NCBI GenBank assembly: GCA_042088665.1
Contig: JBELMB010000140.1
Coordinates: 1-13,677 of the forward strand
Reading direction: 5' to 3'
Source: JBELMB01 sp042088665
GTDB lineage: Bacteria; Pseudomonadota; Alphaproteobacteria; Rhodobacterales; Rhodobacteraceae
Length of the DNA stretch: 13,677 bases
The stretch's first letter is position 1, and each line of letters opens with the position of its first letter. The position numbers were made by a program, and so were the translations under genes. Under the pieces are notes generated by a model. It was not told the origin of the DNA. It ran no database searches and saw nothing but the letters and a program-made list of their open reading frames with translations. Below are positions 6,709 through 13,627 of the stretch, in pieces.

Positions 6709-6936
6709 TCAATGCACCGCCACGGGCGCGAGGTCGTTCTGCCGTGCGAGGCTGAAGGCCAGGCTGCGGTCTTTCACCAGTGCGAGGCGCTCGCCATCGG
6801 CGCGATGCACGGCATAAAGCGTGCCCCGCCCACCGACCTGATCCTGCACATCGGCAGGCAAGTCTGCCGCCCGAACCGAACGCACATAGACGGTGCGGCC
6901 ATCTTCCATGTTTGAGACATCATATTTGGTATGCAT
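6709..6936 (-). CDS. DUF1150 family protein
   Basis: A 75-residue acidic-to-neutral protein containing 'EDGRTVYVRSV', 'LYAVHRADGERLALVKDRS' and 'FSLARQNDLAPVAVH', which I recognise as the DUF1150 family of alphaproteobacteria. Members are typically encoded directly after an hsp20 gene, as here. I chose ATG 6936 because an AGGGG ribosome site lies 8 nt upstream. A GTG at 6945 overlapping the hsp20 stop would add three residues. The gene is 5 nt from hsp20 and surely co-transcribed, so it is probably heat-inducible. The biochemical function is unknown. Confidence 0.85.
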   Translation of the reverse strand: MHTKYDVSNMEDGRTVYVRSVRAADLPADVQDQVGGRGTLYAVHRADGERLALVKDRSLAFSLARQNDLAPVAVH

Positions 6937-6941
6937 CGGTT

Positions 6942-7352
6942 TCACCCCTTTTTGATCTTGATTGTCTGGACCACCGTCTCTGGCAGGTGCTGCGTCAGAT
7001 CCACGTGAAGAAGGCCGTTCTCCATCACAGCTTCCCCCACTTCGACGCCATCAGCCAAAACAAAACTGCGTTGAAATTGCCGGGCCGCGATGCCGCGATG
7101 CAAAAATACGCGTTCGGACCCGTCATCATGCGAGCGCCCTCGAATCACCAATTGCCGGTCCTCGACGGTGATCGACAGATCCGTCTCGTGGAACCCGGCC
7201 ACGGCAAGCGTGATGCGGTAGGACCGGTCAGACGTCTGTTCAATGTTGAAAGGCGGATAGCCCTCGGCCGATTTCGCCGTGCGTTCCAGCAACCGCTCAA
7301 GCTGTTCAAAGCCGAGCATATGCGGATAGGACCCCAGGGTCAGTTTGGTCAT
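6942..7352 (-). CDS. small heat-shock protein, Hsp20/alpha-crystallin family
   Basis: An ATP-independent holdase chaperone that binds unfolding proteins in the cytoplasm and forms large oligomers. Counting from ATG 7352 it has 136 residues. A short N-terminal arm ('MLGFEQLERLLERTA') is followed by the alpha-crystallin domain (about 33-123) with 'PPFNIEQ' at its start and the signature 'ENGLLHVDL' (111-119). A C-terminal 'IKI' (131-133) matches the I-x-I anchor used for oligomer assembly. The start at 7352 is backed by AAGGA upstream; the longer open frame to 7454 would overlap the promoter and is rejected. It leads a two-gene operon with the DUF1150 gene. The promoter and leader suggest RpoH control and possibly RNA-thermometer control. 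Confidence 0.95.
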   Translation of the reverse strand: MTKLTLGSYPHMLGFEQLERLLERTAKSAEGYPPFNIEQTSDRSYRITLAVAGFHETDLSITVEDRQLVIRGRSHDDGSERVFLHRGIAARQFQRSFVLADGVEVGEAVMENGLLHVDLTQHLPETVVQTIKIKKG

Positions 7353-7388
7353 CGATACATTCCTTTGCAGTCCTTGAAGCAAGCGACC
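7347..7388 (-). promoter_or_regulatory. candidate ROSE-like RNA thermometer in hsp20 leader
   Basis: On the minus-strand transcript, UUGCUU (7382-7377) can pair with the ribosome site AAGGAA (7365-7360) with one G·G opposition, as described for ROSE elements (UYGCU against the Shine-Dalgarno). GGUC (7388-7385) can pair with GACC (7350-7347), which follows the start codon, closing the structure over the AUG. Competing hairpins are possible; no folding was computed. Confidence 0.3.
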
Positions 7389-7426
7389 GAAATGCCGGGT
7401 CCCGATTGGCAACCGCAGCCCCATGA

Positions 7427-7455
7427 ATATGGGAAAGCGTCCTGTTACGCGCAAG
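7427..7455 (-). promoter_or_regulatory. RpoH (sigma-32)-type promoter of hsp20
   Basis: Read on the minus strand: -35 CTTGCG (7455-7450), 17-nt spacer, -10 CCATAT (7432-7427). This fits the alphaproteobacterial heat-shock pattern of CTTG followed at 17-18 nt by a C-rich, AT-containing -10. The predicted leader is about 70 nt. Confidence 0.6.
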
Positions 7456-7460
7456 GCCCT

Positions 7461-7488
7461 TTGCTCAAAGCCTTCGAATCGCTATGTT
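7461..7488 (+). promoter_or_regulatory. candidate promoter of the YdcH-family gene
   Basis: -35 TTGCTC (7461-7466), 16-nt spacer, -10 TATGTT (7483-7488), about 30 nt before ATG 7520. It is back to back with the heat-shock promoter of hsp20, only about 6 nt from its -35. Confidence 0.35.
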
Positions 7489-7519
7489 AAGACGTCATGG
7501 TTCATGAGGAGCGAACGCG

Positions 7520-7744
7520 ATGAACGCGCCCACAGACATTGCGATGAAAAGCGAAGACGTGCTGCGTGTGGAACTCGAAGTGTTCCGCCGCGAACACAGT
7601 GACCTCGACGAAGCCATCCGCGCCCTGCAGGACACCGGCACGGCGGACCAGATCACCTTGCAACGGTTGAAGAAAAAGAAGCTGGCGCTGAAAGACAAGA
7701 TCGCCCTGATCGAGGATCGCCTGACGCCGGACATCATCGCCTGA
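7520..7744 (+). CDS. YdcH family (DUF465) small protein
   Basis: A 74-residue, highly charged, helical protein. The C-terminal half 'LQRLKKKKLALKDKIALIE' is the hallmark of the YdcH/DUF465 family: a conserved 'LKKxKLxLKDxI' helix thought to form a coiled-coil hairpin with the preceding helix ('EVFRREHSDLDEAIRAL'). The start is well supported by GAGGAG (7506-7511), 8 nt upstream. It is divergent from hsp20 and is followed by 253 nt without a gene, so it is probably a single-gene unit. Function is not established for the family; I infer none. Confidence 0.88.
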   Translation: MNAPTDIAMKSEDVLRVELEVFRREHSDLDEAIRALQDTGTADQITLQRLKKKKLALKDKIALIEDRLTPDIIA

Positions 7745-7935
7745 ACGGGGCTGGCCCCGCGCCCGGCCCTGCAACGTGACCCGGAGGAGACGGGAGCGCC
7801 GCCTGTCTGACTCTCGCGCCAGTCCATGGTCAGACGTGAACCGGATTGCCAGCCCAGATAGTCGGTAATGACATGGGGCCTGCCGCGGTTTTGCCCCCGT
7901 GGACCGCCGTCTGCGCGTTGCGCCCGGCAGATGCG

Positions 7936-7963
7936 TTGCACCCACCTTGCGCTGCTCTATAAA
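7936..7963 (+). promoter_or_regulatory. candidate sigma-70 promoter of purEK
   Basis: -35 TTGCAC (7936-7941), 16-nt spacer, -10 TATAAA (7958-7963), leaving a leader of about 28 nt before the purE ATG. This is one of the better promoter matches in the window. I see no riboswitch in the short leader. Confidence 0.55.
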
Positions 7964-7997
7964 CGAGGCTTCTTTGCGAGAGGCCTTGGGGGACCGG

Positions 7998-8480
7998 ATG
8001 GCACAGGTTGGGATCATCATGGGCAGTCAATCGGACTGGCCCACCATGAAGGAAGCGGCTGATGTGCTCGACGAGCTTGCCGTGCCTTACGAATGCAAGA
8101 TCGTGTCGGCCCACCGCACCCCGGACCGCTTGTGGGACTACGGCAAGACCGCGGTTTCCCGGGGCTTGCAGGTCATTGTTGCGGGTGCCGGCGGCGCCGC
8201 GCATCTGCCGGGGATGATGGCGTCCAAGACGCGGGTGCCGGTGATCGGTATCCCCGTGCAGACAAAGGCGCTGAGCGGCGTGGACAGTCTGTATTCCATC
8301 CTCCAGATGCCGCGCGGGTTTCCAGTGGCGACCATGGCCATCGGTGCGGCCGGGGCCAGGAATGGCGGCCTGATGGCGGCGGGCATTCTCGCCCTTCAGG
8401 ACGAGGATCTGGCCGCACGGCTGGAGGCATGGCGCGCGGCGCTTTCTGCCTCCATCGCCGAAGAACCGCTGCGGGAGTAA
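7998..8480 (+). CDS. purE: N5-carboxyaminoimidazole ribonucleotide mutase
   Basis: PurE converts N5-CAIR to CAIR in de novo purine synthesis. At 160 residues it has the normal class I length. Visible motifs: 'GSQSDW' (9-14) that binds the phosphate and ribose, 'SAHRTP' (37-42) with the catalytic His, 'GAGGAAHLPGM' (63-73), and 'QMPRGFPVATMAI' (103-115). The ATG at 7998 has a G-rich ribosome site (GGGGGA) close upstream; the frame is open further 5' to 7899, but that extension would include the likely promoter and has no family similarity. purK follows after 7 nt, and the two proteins act in sequence, which supports the bacterial two-step PurK/PurE route over the single-step class II enzyme. 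Confidence 0.97.
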   Translation: MAQVGIIMGSQSDWPTMKEAADVLDELAVPYECKIVSAHRTPDRLWDYGKTAVSRGLQVIVAGAGGAAHLPGMMASKTRVPVIGIPVQTKALSGVDSLYSILQMPRGFPVATMAIGAAGARNGGLMAAGILALQDEDLAARLEAWRAALSASIAEEPLRE

Positions 8481-8487
8481 AGGGCAG

Positions 8488-9573
8488 ATGACATCCGACC
8501 AGACGCCGCTTGCGCCGGGCGCAACCATCGGGATCCTTGGCGGTGGCCAGTTGGGGCGGATGTTGTCCGTCGCGGCCAGCCGCCTCGGTTTCAAGACCTG
8601 TATCTTTGAACCCGGCGGCGATTGCCCCGCCTCGCATGTGGCCAATTACCACTTCAAGGCAGATTACACCGACGCCGACGCCCTGCAGCGCTTTGCCGAA
8701 AGCGTCGATGTGATCACCTACGAGTTCGAGAACATCCCGACCGCCGCGCTTGACCTGCTGGAACCGCTCCGCCCGATCCGGCCGGGTCGCGAGGCGCTTC
8801 GGGTCAGTCAGGACCGGCTGGTGGAAAAGCAGTTCCTGTCCGATCTGGGGCTGACCACCGCGCCTTTCGCGGATGTGCCCGACGCGGCGGCGTTGACAGA
8901 GGCGCTGACCTGCATCGGCACGCCCGCGATCCTGAAGACGCGGCGCTTTGGCTATGATGGCAAGGGTCAGGCCCGGATCATGGCGCCCTCCGAAGCCGAG
9001 GAGGCGCTGTCCGGCATGAACGGCGCGCCTGCGATACTCGAAGGGTTTGTGCCCTTCAGTGCAGAGGTGTCGGTGATCGCCGCACGGACCGCAGACGGAC
9101 AGGTTGCGGCCTTTGATCCCGGCGAAAACGTGCATGAGGGCGGCATCCTGCGCACCACGACCGTGCCTGCAACCCTGCCGCGCCGTCTGCAGACTGACGC
9201 CGTCCTGATCGCGGCACGGATCCTGAACGCGCTGGACTACACTGGCGTCATGGGGGTCGAGTTGTTTGTCACTCCGGGGCAACTGGTGGTGAACGAGATC
9301 GCCCCGCGGGTGCACAACTCTGGTCATTGGACGCAGACGGGTTGCGTCGTGGACCAGTTCGAACAACACATCCGCGCGGTGGTGGGCTGGCCTCTCGGGG
9401 ACGGCAGCCGTCACAGCGACGTGGTCATGGAGAACCTCATCGGCGAGGACATGTCCCGCGTGCCGGAGCTGGCGGCGGATCCATCCTGCGCGCTGCACCT
9501 CTACGGCAAGGCGGAGGTCAAGCCCGGCCGCAAGATGGGTCATGTCAACCGTTGGAGCCGGGCGGGAAGCTGA
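8488..9573 (+). CDS. purK: 5-(carboxyamino)imidazole ribonucleotide synthase
   Basis: PurK uses ATP and bicarbonate to carboxylate AIR to N5-CAIR, the substrate of PurE encoded just upstream. The 361-residue protein has the ATP-grasp layout. The N-terminal 'GILGGGQLGRML' (15-26) is followed by 'DVITYEFENIP'. The ATP-binding part holds 'KTRRFGYDGKGQ' (150-161). The metal/ATP site lies in 'VNEIAPRVHNSGHWT' (268-282). The C-terminal 'GKAEVKPGRKMGHVN' (340-354) is typical of the family. An AAAGGG ribosome site lies in the 7-nt gap after purE, so the two genes are clearly one transcription unit. The gene converges on pcs, with 213 nt between that contain an imperfect repeat but no clear terminator. 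Confidence 0.97.
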   Translation: MTSDQTPLAPGATIGILGGGQLGRMLSVAASRLGFKTCIFEPGGDCPASHVANYHFKADYTDADALQRFAESVDVITYEFENIPTAALDLLEPLRPIRPGREALRVSQDRLVEKQFLSDLGLTTAPFADVPDAAALTEALTCIGTPAILKTRRFGYDGKGQARIMAPSEAEEALSGMNGAPAILEGFVPFSAEVSVIAARTADGQVAAFDPGENVHEGGILRTTTVPATLPRRLQTDAVLIAARILNALDYTGVMGVELFVTPGQLVVNEIAPRVHNSGHWTQTGCVVDQFEQHIRAVVGWPLGDGSRHSDVVMENLIGEDMSRVPELAADPSCALHLYGKAEVKPGRKMGHVNRWSRAGS

Positions 9574-9590
9574 GCGGTCCCGATCGGGAG

Positions 9591-9677
9591 GGCAATGGCA
9601 GCGCGGGCAACGGCTGGGCTTGGAATGACTGAGCAGTGAAACACTGGGACAGGAATAACCGCGCAGGGACTGGGCAT
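9591..9677. repeat. three imperfect tandem units of about 26-31 bp
   Basis: Units begin near 9591, 9622 and 9652. The second and third align well as GGAAT-AC-G-GCAG-GA…CTGGG (GGAATGACTGAGCAGTGA versus GGAATAACCGCGCAGGGA, then CTGGG); the first is more diverged. The block sits between the convergent purK and pcs genes. CAGTG/CACTG (9634-9646) inside it can form a small hairpin. Confidence 0.35.
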
Positions 9678-9786
9678 GTGCGCCGCCTTGCCGCCGATCA
9701 GATGAAGGCGGTCCGGCAACCTGACGCTTGAACAGTGGCGATGATGCCCGGCCTTGCCTGCCAGACCGAGCCAGATCGCTCCTTGT

Positions 9787-10509
9787 TCAATCGGCGGTGT
9801 CAGACGGGATGATTTGCTGCGCGATCCCGGCAAGCATCAGGTAGCAGGTTGTCGCCGCCAACCCCCAATGCGCCCAGCTTTGCGGGTCAAAGCCCACCCA
9901 AGCCGCCCATGCCGCGAATCCCGTCCACGCCAGCCCCATGGGCAAAGACAACACCCGCCAACGGCGTGTGCGCGTCGGGTGGATGAACTTCAGCGGCAAG
10001 AACATGCCTGCTGTCAGAGCCGCCAGAAGCACCATCATCAGCCAGACGGGGGGACCCAGCGCAAAGAAGACAAGCACCACCATGTTCCAGCACCCGGGGA
10101 ACCCCTGAAAGGAATTGTCCGTCGTCTTCATATGGTCATCGGCAAAATACATTGCAGAGGCAAAGGTGATGCCCAGCAAGGCCACCCAACCGGTCCATCC
10201 CGGCAGCAGGCCGGACTGAAACAGCGCGAACGCAGGGATGAAGACATAAGTGAGGTAGTCGATGATCAGGTCCAGAAGGGCGCCATCAAAGCGCGGCGCG
10301 TTCGTCTTGACGTCGACCTTGCGCGCCAGCGGGCCGTCGATGCCATCCACCGCAAAGGCCACGACAAGCCATAGGAACATCACGGGCCAGTTTTCCTGCA
10401 CGGCGGCCAAAAGGGCGAGCATGGCAAAGACCGCACCGGAGGCGGTCAGCAGGTGAACGCAAAGCGCCCGGGTCTCGATCGAAAGGCTGCAACTGATGCG
10501 GGGTGTCAT
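9787..10509 (-). CDS. pcs: phosphatidylcholine synthase (CDP-diacylglycerol–choline)
   Basis: Pcs makes phosphatidylcholine in one step from CDP-diacylglycerol and choline in the inner membrane, a route found in many alphaproteobacteria. The 240-residue product has several hydrophobic segments. It carries the CDP-alcohol phosphotransferase signature in the wider-spaced Pcs form: D58-G59, A62-R63, then G76, D80 and D84 (twelve residues between R and G). Further family marks are 'MYFADDHMKTTDNSFQGFP' (120-138) and 'CWNMV'. ATG 10509 is preferred because the family normally begins just before 'VHLLTASGA'; a longer start at 10596 would add 29 residues without similarity. No clear Shine-Dalgarno is visible, and a strong hairpin lies 13-40 nt upstream. 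It is 120 nt downstream of the PaiB-like gene on the same strand. Confidence 0.93.
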   Translation of the reverse strand: MTPRISCSLSIETRALCVHLLTASGAVFAMLALLAAVQENWPVMFLWLVVAFAVDGIDGPLARKVDVKTNAPRFDGALLDLIIDYLTYVFIPAFALFQSGLLPGWTGWVALLGITFASAMYFADDHMKTTDNSFQGFPGCWNMVVLVFFALGPPVWLMMVLLAALTAGMFLPLKFIHPTRTRRWRVLSLPMGLAWTGFAAWAAWVGFDPQSWAHWGLAATTCYLMLAGIAQQIIPSDTAD

Positions 10510-10522
10510 GGAACTGTCATGA

Positions 10523-10549
10523 AGGATTTTGTGCCAAAGCGCAAATCCT
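10523..10549 (-). promoter_or_regulatory. hairpin / inverted repeat upstream of pcs
   Basis: AGGATTT (10523-10529) pairs with AAATCCT (10543-10549), and inside it GTGC (10531-10534) pairs with GCGC (10539-10542, one wobble) with T10530 bulged and loop CAAA: an 11-bp stem. It ends 13 nt before the pcs ATG. There is no T tract, so an operator or a translational control element is more likely than a terminator. Confidence 0.4.
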
Positions 10550-10629
10550 GCGATCCCGTGAAGTGGCTGGCGCAGGCCTTGGTGACGGGCCGTCAACCTT
10601 CGACACGCGTGCCCTTGGCTGATGTTCCG

Positions 10630-11250
10630 TCAGCTGTCCGTCGGTGGCATGCGCATGAGGTCGGCGAGGGCGTTCAGGTCACTGCCAAACCCGTCTTCGA
10701 CCTGACGCGCCGCGCGCTGTCGCGCCAAATCCGGCTTGTTCTGGTTCAACTTGAACGTGCTGTGCACCTCTGACACCTGCAACCTGAAGGGCAGGATCAT
10801 CCGCAGGAACCGGGCCCGGGTCTCTGACGTCATCTTATCCATGGTCCACGGGGTCTTGGGCAGAAACGCCTCAAGCGCGGCGGATTGCGCGGCCAAAAGT
10901 GGCTCTAGTTCCGCTTCGGGCCGCTGCTCAAGCTCCCCGACGAGGTGCACGGCCACATAGTTCCACGTGGGCACCTGATCGTCCACGCCGTACCAGTCGG
11001 GCGAGATATAGCCATCGGGTCCGGTCACTGCCAGCGTAGCAGGCCGCACCTCACCCAGTGCCCGACAGATCGGATTGGACCTCACCAGATGCAGGTCAAC
11101 GCAGGTTCCGTCCTGCGACAGCAAGAAAGGGATATGGGCCAGCAATGGCGCACCTTCGGTCGACAAGGTCAGGATGCCAAAGCTGCGGCTGCGCGCAAAG
11201 GCCAGCGCCCGAGCCTCCTTGGTCGAGCGGAATGCAGGATTGGGATGCAT
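10630..11250 (-). CDS. FMN-binding negative transcriptional regulator, PaiB family
   Basis: A 206-residue protein matching the PaiB family in length and motifs. It begins 'MHPNPAF' and contains a split-barrel flavin-binding fold, with 'YISPDWYG' (81-88) and 'VPTWNYVAVHLVGE' (93-106) in the middle and the family signature 'STFKLNQNK' (164-172) near the end. PaiB proteins were named for effects on sporulation and degradative enzymes in Bacillus; in proteobacteria the role is poorly defined and the label 'regulator' rests on the family name rather than on a DNA-binding domain. ATG 11250 has a purine-rich AAAGAGA about 7 nt upstream and fits the family start; the frame extends to 11295 without similarity. 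Neighbours are mtaB upstream (152 nt) and pcs downstream, all on the same strand. Confidence 0.9.
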   Translation of the reverse strand: MHPNPAFRSTKEARALAFARSRSFGILTLSTEGAPLLAHIPFLLSQDGTCVDLHLVRSNPICRALGEVRPATLAVTGPDGYISPDWYGVDDQVPTWNYVAVHLVGELEQRPEAELEPLLAAQSAALEAFLPKTPWTMDKMTSETRARFLRMILPFRLQVSEVHSTFKLNQNKPDLARQRAARQVEDGFGSDLNALADLMRMPPTDS

Positions 11251-11402
11251 GGTCGGTCTCTTTGTGACGGGGCTGTCGGGTGGTGTGACGTGCAAAAGAG
11301 GTGCCAGTTTGCCCGCAGCCGGTCAAAGGCTAAAATGGCCCGTCAGAGGATATCGTACGGCGCTTGCAGATCGGGCATCGCTTGGCGACGAAAGGACCTG
11401 TC

Positions 11403-12665
11403 TCAGACCGCCTCGGCAAGCAGTTGGTCACCGGCATGTCCGGTGATGCGCGCCTGCACGATCTGGCCAACGGGCTGCGGCCTGTCAAAGCGTGTCTCGG
11501 CAAATTGCGGTGTGCGGCCCATGTCTGGCGCTTCGATCAACACTGGTTGCAGGGTGCCGCCCTGCTGTCCCAGATGTCGGTCCACGGCCATGGCGCCTGC
11601 CGCCCGCAACTGTGCTGCGCGTGCCTTGATCGTGGCGCCATCCACGCGGTCGGGAATGCGCGCCGCCGGGGTGCCGGGCCGGGCGGAGTAGGGAAACACA
11701 TGCAGCCAGGTCAGATCACAGGCCTCCACAAGGCTGAGGCTGTCGGCAAAATGGTCATCCGTTTCCGTCGGAAAGCCGGCGATGATATCGGCGCCAAAGG
11801 TCATGTCCGGGCGCAGGCGCCGTGCCTCCTCGCAAAAGCGGATGGCATCGGCGCGCAGGTGCCGCCGTTTCATGCGCTTGAGGATCAGGTCGCTGCCGTG
11901 CTGCAGGCTGAGGTGCAGATGCGGCATCAGCCGGGGTTGCTCTGCGATGGCGCGCATCAGGTTCTCATCCACTTCGATCGAATCGATCGAGGAAATGCGC
12001 AGCCGCGGCACATCCGTCAGCTTGAGGATCCTCATCACCAGATCGCCCAGCCGCGGCGCCCCGGGCAGATCCGCCCCCCATGACGTGAGGTCGACGCCGG
12101 TCAGCACAACTTCGTTATAGCCCTCTGCCGTCAGCCGCTGGATCTGGTCCACAACCACGCCCGCAGGGACCGAGCGCGAATTGCCGCGCCCGTAGGGAAT
12201 AATGCAAAACGTGCAGCGGTGATCGCAGCCGTTCTGAACCTGCACATAAGCGCGCGACCGGGTGCCGAAGCCGTCGATCAGGTGGCTCGCGGTTTCGGTC
12301 ACCGACATGATGTCATTGACCATGACCTGTTCCGTCTCGCCGATGAAATCGGGGCTCAGGCGGCGCCATGTGCCGGGGTCCATCTTTTCGGCGTTGCCGA
12401 TCACATGTGTGACTTCGTCCATGCTGGCAAAGCTGTCGGGATCGATCTGCGCCGCGCAGCCGGTCACGATCAGCGGCGCATCGGGGTTGTCCCGGCGCAG
12501 GCGGCGGATTTCCTGCCGGGCCTTGCGCACCGCCTCCTGCGTGACAGCGCAGGTGTTCACGACCATGGCGTCCTGCAGCCCGGCCTGTTCGGCCATCCGC
12601 TTCATCGCCTCCGATTCGTAGGCATTGAGGCGGCAGCCAAGCGTGGTGAACCTTGGCGCGGTCAT
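11403..12665 (-). CDS. mtaB: tRNA (N6-threonylcarbamoyladenosine37-C2)-methylthiotransferase
   Basis: MtaB is a radical-SAM enzyme that converts t6A37 to ms2t6A37 in tRNAs reading ANN codons. The 420-residue product shows the full methylthiotransferase plan. The N-terminal domain supplies the second Fe-S cluster cysteines C11 ('TLGCRLN'), C39 ('VVNTCAVT') and C70 ('VTGCAAQ'). The radical-SAM cluster is C147, C151 and C154 in 'GCDHRCTFCIIPYGRG'. 'LSLQHGSD' (252-259) and 'GFPTET' (297-302) follow, and residues from about 372 form a short TRAM-like tail. 'GCRLN' and 'NTCAVT' favour the MtaB subgroup over MiaB or RimO. The start overlaps the dapF stop as ATGA, so the two are translationally coupled. 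In some alphaproteobacteria ftsY follows this pair; here a PaiB-like gene does. Confidence 0.95.
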   Translation of the reverse strand: MTAPRFTTLGCRLNAYESEAMKRMAEQAGLQDAMVVNTCAVTQEAVRKARQEIRRLRRDNPDAPLIVTGCAAQIDPDSFASMDEVTHVIGNAEKMDPGTWRRLSPDFIGETEQVMVNDIMSVTETASHLIDGFGTRSRAYVQVQNGCDHRCTFCIIPYGRGNSRSVPAGVVVDQIQRLTAEGYNEVVLTGVDLTSWGADLPGAPRLGDLVMRILKLTDVPRLRISSIDSIEVDENLMRAIAEQPRLMPHLHLSLQHGSDLILKRMKRRHLRADAIRFCEEARRLRPDMTFGADIIAGFPTETDDHFADSLSLVEACDLTWLHVFPYSARPGTPAARIPDRVDGATIKARAAQLRAAGAMAVDRHLGQQGGTLQPVLIEAPDMGRTPQFAETRFDRPQPVGQIVQARITGHAGDQLLAEAV

Positions 12666-13498
12666 AGCTGGTCCAGCCAGGCCTGTGTCAGCGTTCCGGT
12701 AAAGACATGCGCGCTGGGGCCGGTCATCCAGACCCCGTCATCGCGCCAGTCCACCTCCAGCGGGCCGCCGTCAAGCTCGATGCGCACGGCGCGCCCGGTC
12801 AGCCCGCGGCGGGCGGCGGCCACTGCCGTGGCGCAAGAGGAGGACCCCGAGGCCAGCGTCACGCCCACACCGCGTTCCCAGACCCGCATGCGCAGGTGAT
12901 CCGGGCCGATCACGCTGGCCACCTGCACGTTGGTGCGTTCAGGGAAAAGCGGGTGATGCTCCGTGCGTGGGCCGATCTCTTCGAGGGCCACGGCCTCTGC
13001 ATCCTCGACGAAGTAGGTGCAATGCGGGTTGCCCATGCCGGTGGCCGTCGGCGCACCGTCAATGGGCAGGGCCAGCGTGTCCATGTCTTCGCGCAGCGGG
13101 ATCTCATGCCACGCCAGCTGTGGGGCGCCCATGTTCACGGCGGTCAGGCCATTGCCCTTGTCTTCGGCCAACAGAGTGCCGCGGTCGGTGGTCAGGCGCA
13201 GGTGGTCCCGCCCGGTTTCGGTCATCAGGTGCCGTGCGATACAGCGCGTGGCATTGCCGCAGGCCGCCGACATGGATCCATCGGCATTGTAAAACACCAG
13301 ATGCGCATCGGCGGAGTCCTGTCCCGGCGCGATCACCGCCAATTGGTCAAAGCCGACCCCCCGGTGCCGATCCGCAAGCGCCTGCGCCAAGGTGGGCGAG
13401 GGCGAAAAGGCACGCGCACGGGCATCAACGACGACGAAGTCGTTGCCAAGCCCATGCATCTTCATGAAGGGCAAAGAGGTGTTGCGCAGAGGGTCCAT
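12662..13498 (-). CDS. dapF: diaminopimelate epimerase (second catalytic Cys replaced by Ser)
   Basis: DapF interconverts LL- and meso-diaminopimelate for lysine and peptidoglycan synthesis. The 278-residue protein keeps 'KMHGLGNDFVVVD' (13-25), the first catalytic cysteine in 'NADGSMSAACGNATRC' (C80), 'GNPHC' (156-160), and 'ERGVGVTLA' (208-216). At the second site, where the family normally has A-C-G (as in the E. coli segment QACGSGACA), this protein reads 'LASGSSSCA', so S217 replaces the catalytic Cys while the nearby C222 matches the non-catalytic one. The codon is TCG, two changes from a Cys codon, so a single read error does not explain it. ATG 13498 lacks a clear ribosome site; an alternative ATG at 13465 would remove 11 residues. 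It is the first gene of the dapF–mtaB unit. Confidence 0.93.
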   Translation of the reverse strand: MDPLRNTSLPFMKMHGLGNDFVVVDARARAFSPSPTLAQALADRHRGVGFDQLAVIAPGQDSADAHLVFYNADGSMSAACGNATRCIARHLMTETGRDHLRLTTDRGTLLAEDKGNGLTAVNMGAPQLAWHEIPLREDMDTLALPIDGAPTATGMGNPHCTYFVEDAEAVALEEIGPRTEHHPLFPERTNVQVASVIGPDHLRMRVWERGVGVTLASGSSSCATAVAAARRGLTGRAVRIELDGGPLEVDWRDDGVWMTGPSAHVFTGTLTQAWLDQL

Positions 13499-13586
13499 GG
13501 CGCAGGGATATACGCCGCCTCGTCATGGCTTTCCAGTGACGTCTCTGCATGCCGGATTTCTTCTGCGCGTTTGGCGCATTTAAGGG

Positions 13587-13615
13587 TTGACCCTATGAGG
13601 CGCAGTTCATAGAAG
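13587..13615 (+). promoter_or_regulatory. candidate promoter of tRNA-Lys
   Basis: -35 TTGACC (13587-13592), then ATAGAA (13609-13614) after 16 nt or TAGAAG (13610-13615) after 17 nt, ending 13-14 nt before the tRNA 5' end. Close spacing to the mature 5' end is common for tRNA promoters. Confidence 0.5.
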
Positions 13616-13627
13616 CCGCTGCACAGT

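Noticed and set aside
7353..7454. N-terminal extension of hsp20
   Set aside because: It would cover the predicted RpoH start region, and the ATG at 7352 has its own ribosome site and the family-typical N-terminus.
7748..7760. GGGG/CCCC hairpin after the YdcH gene as a terminator
   Set aside because: Very short stem and no T tract; left unannotated.
8173..9543. A long minus-strand open frame antisense to purE/purK
   Set aside because: Composition is that of a shadow frame; purE and purK have all family motifs on the plus strand.
9578..9589. Palindrome TCCCGATCGGGA after purK as a terminator
   Set aside because: Only a 4-bp stem with a GATC loop and no T tract.
12707..13612. A 301-codon plus-strand open frame antisense to dapF
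   Set aside because: No recognisable motif; dapF is clear on the other strand and coupled to mtaB.
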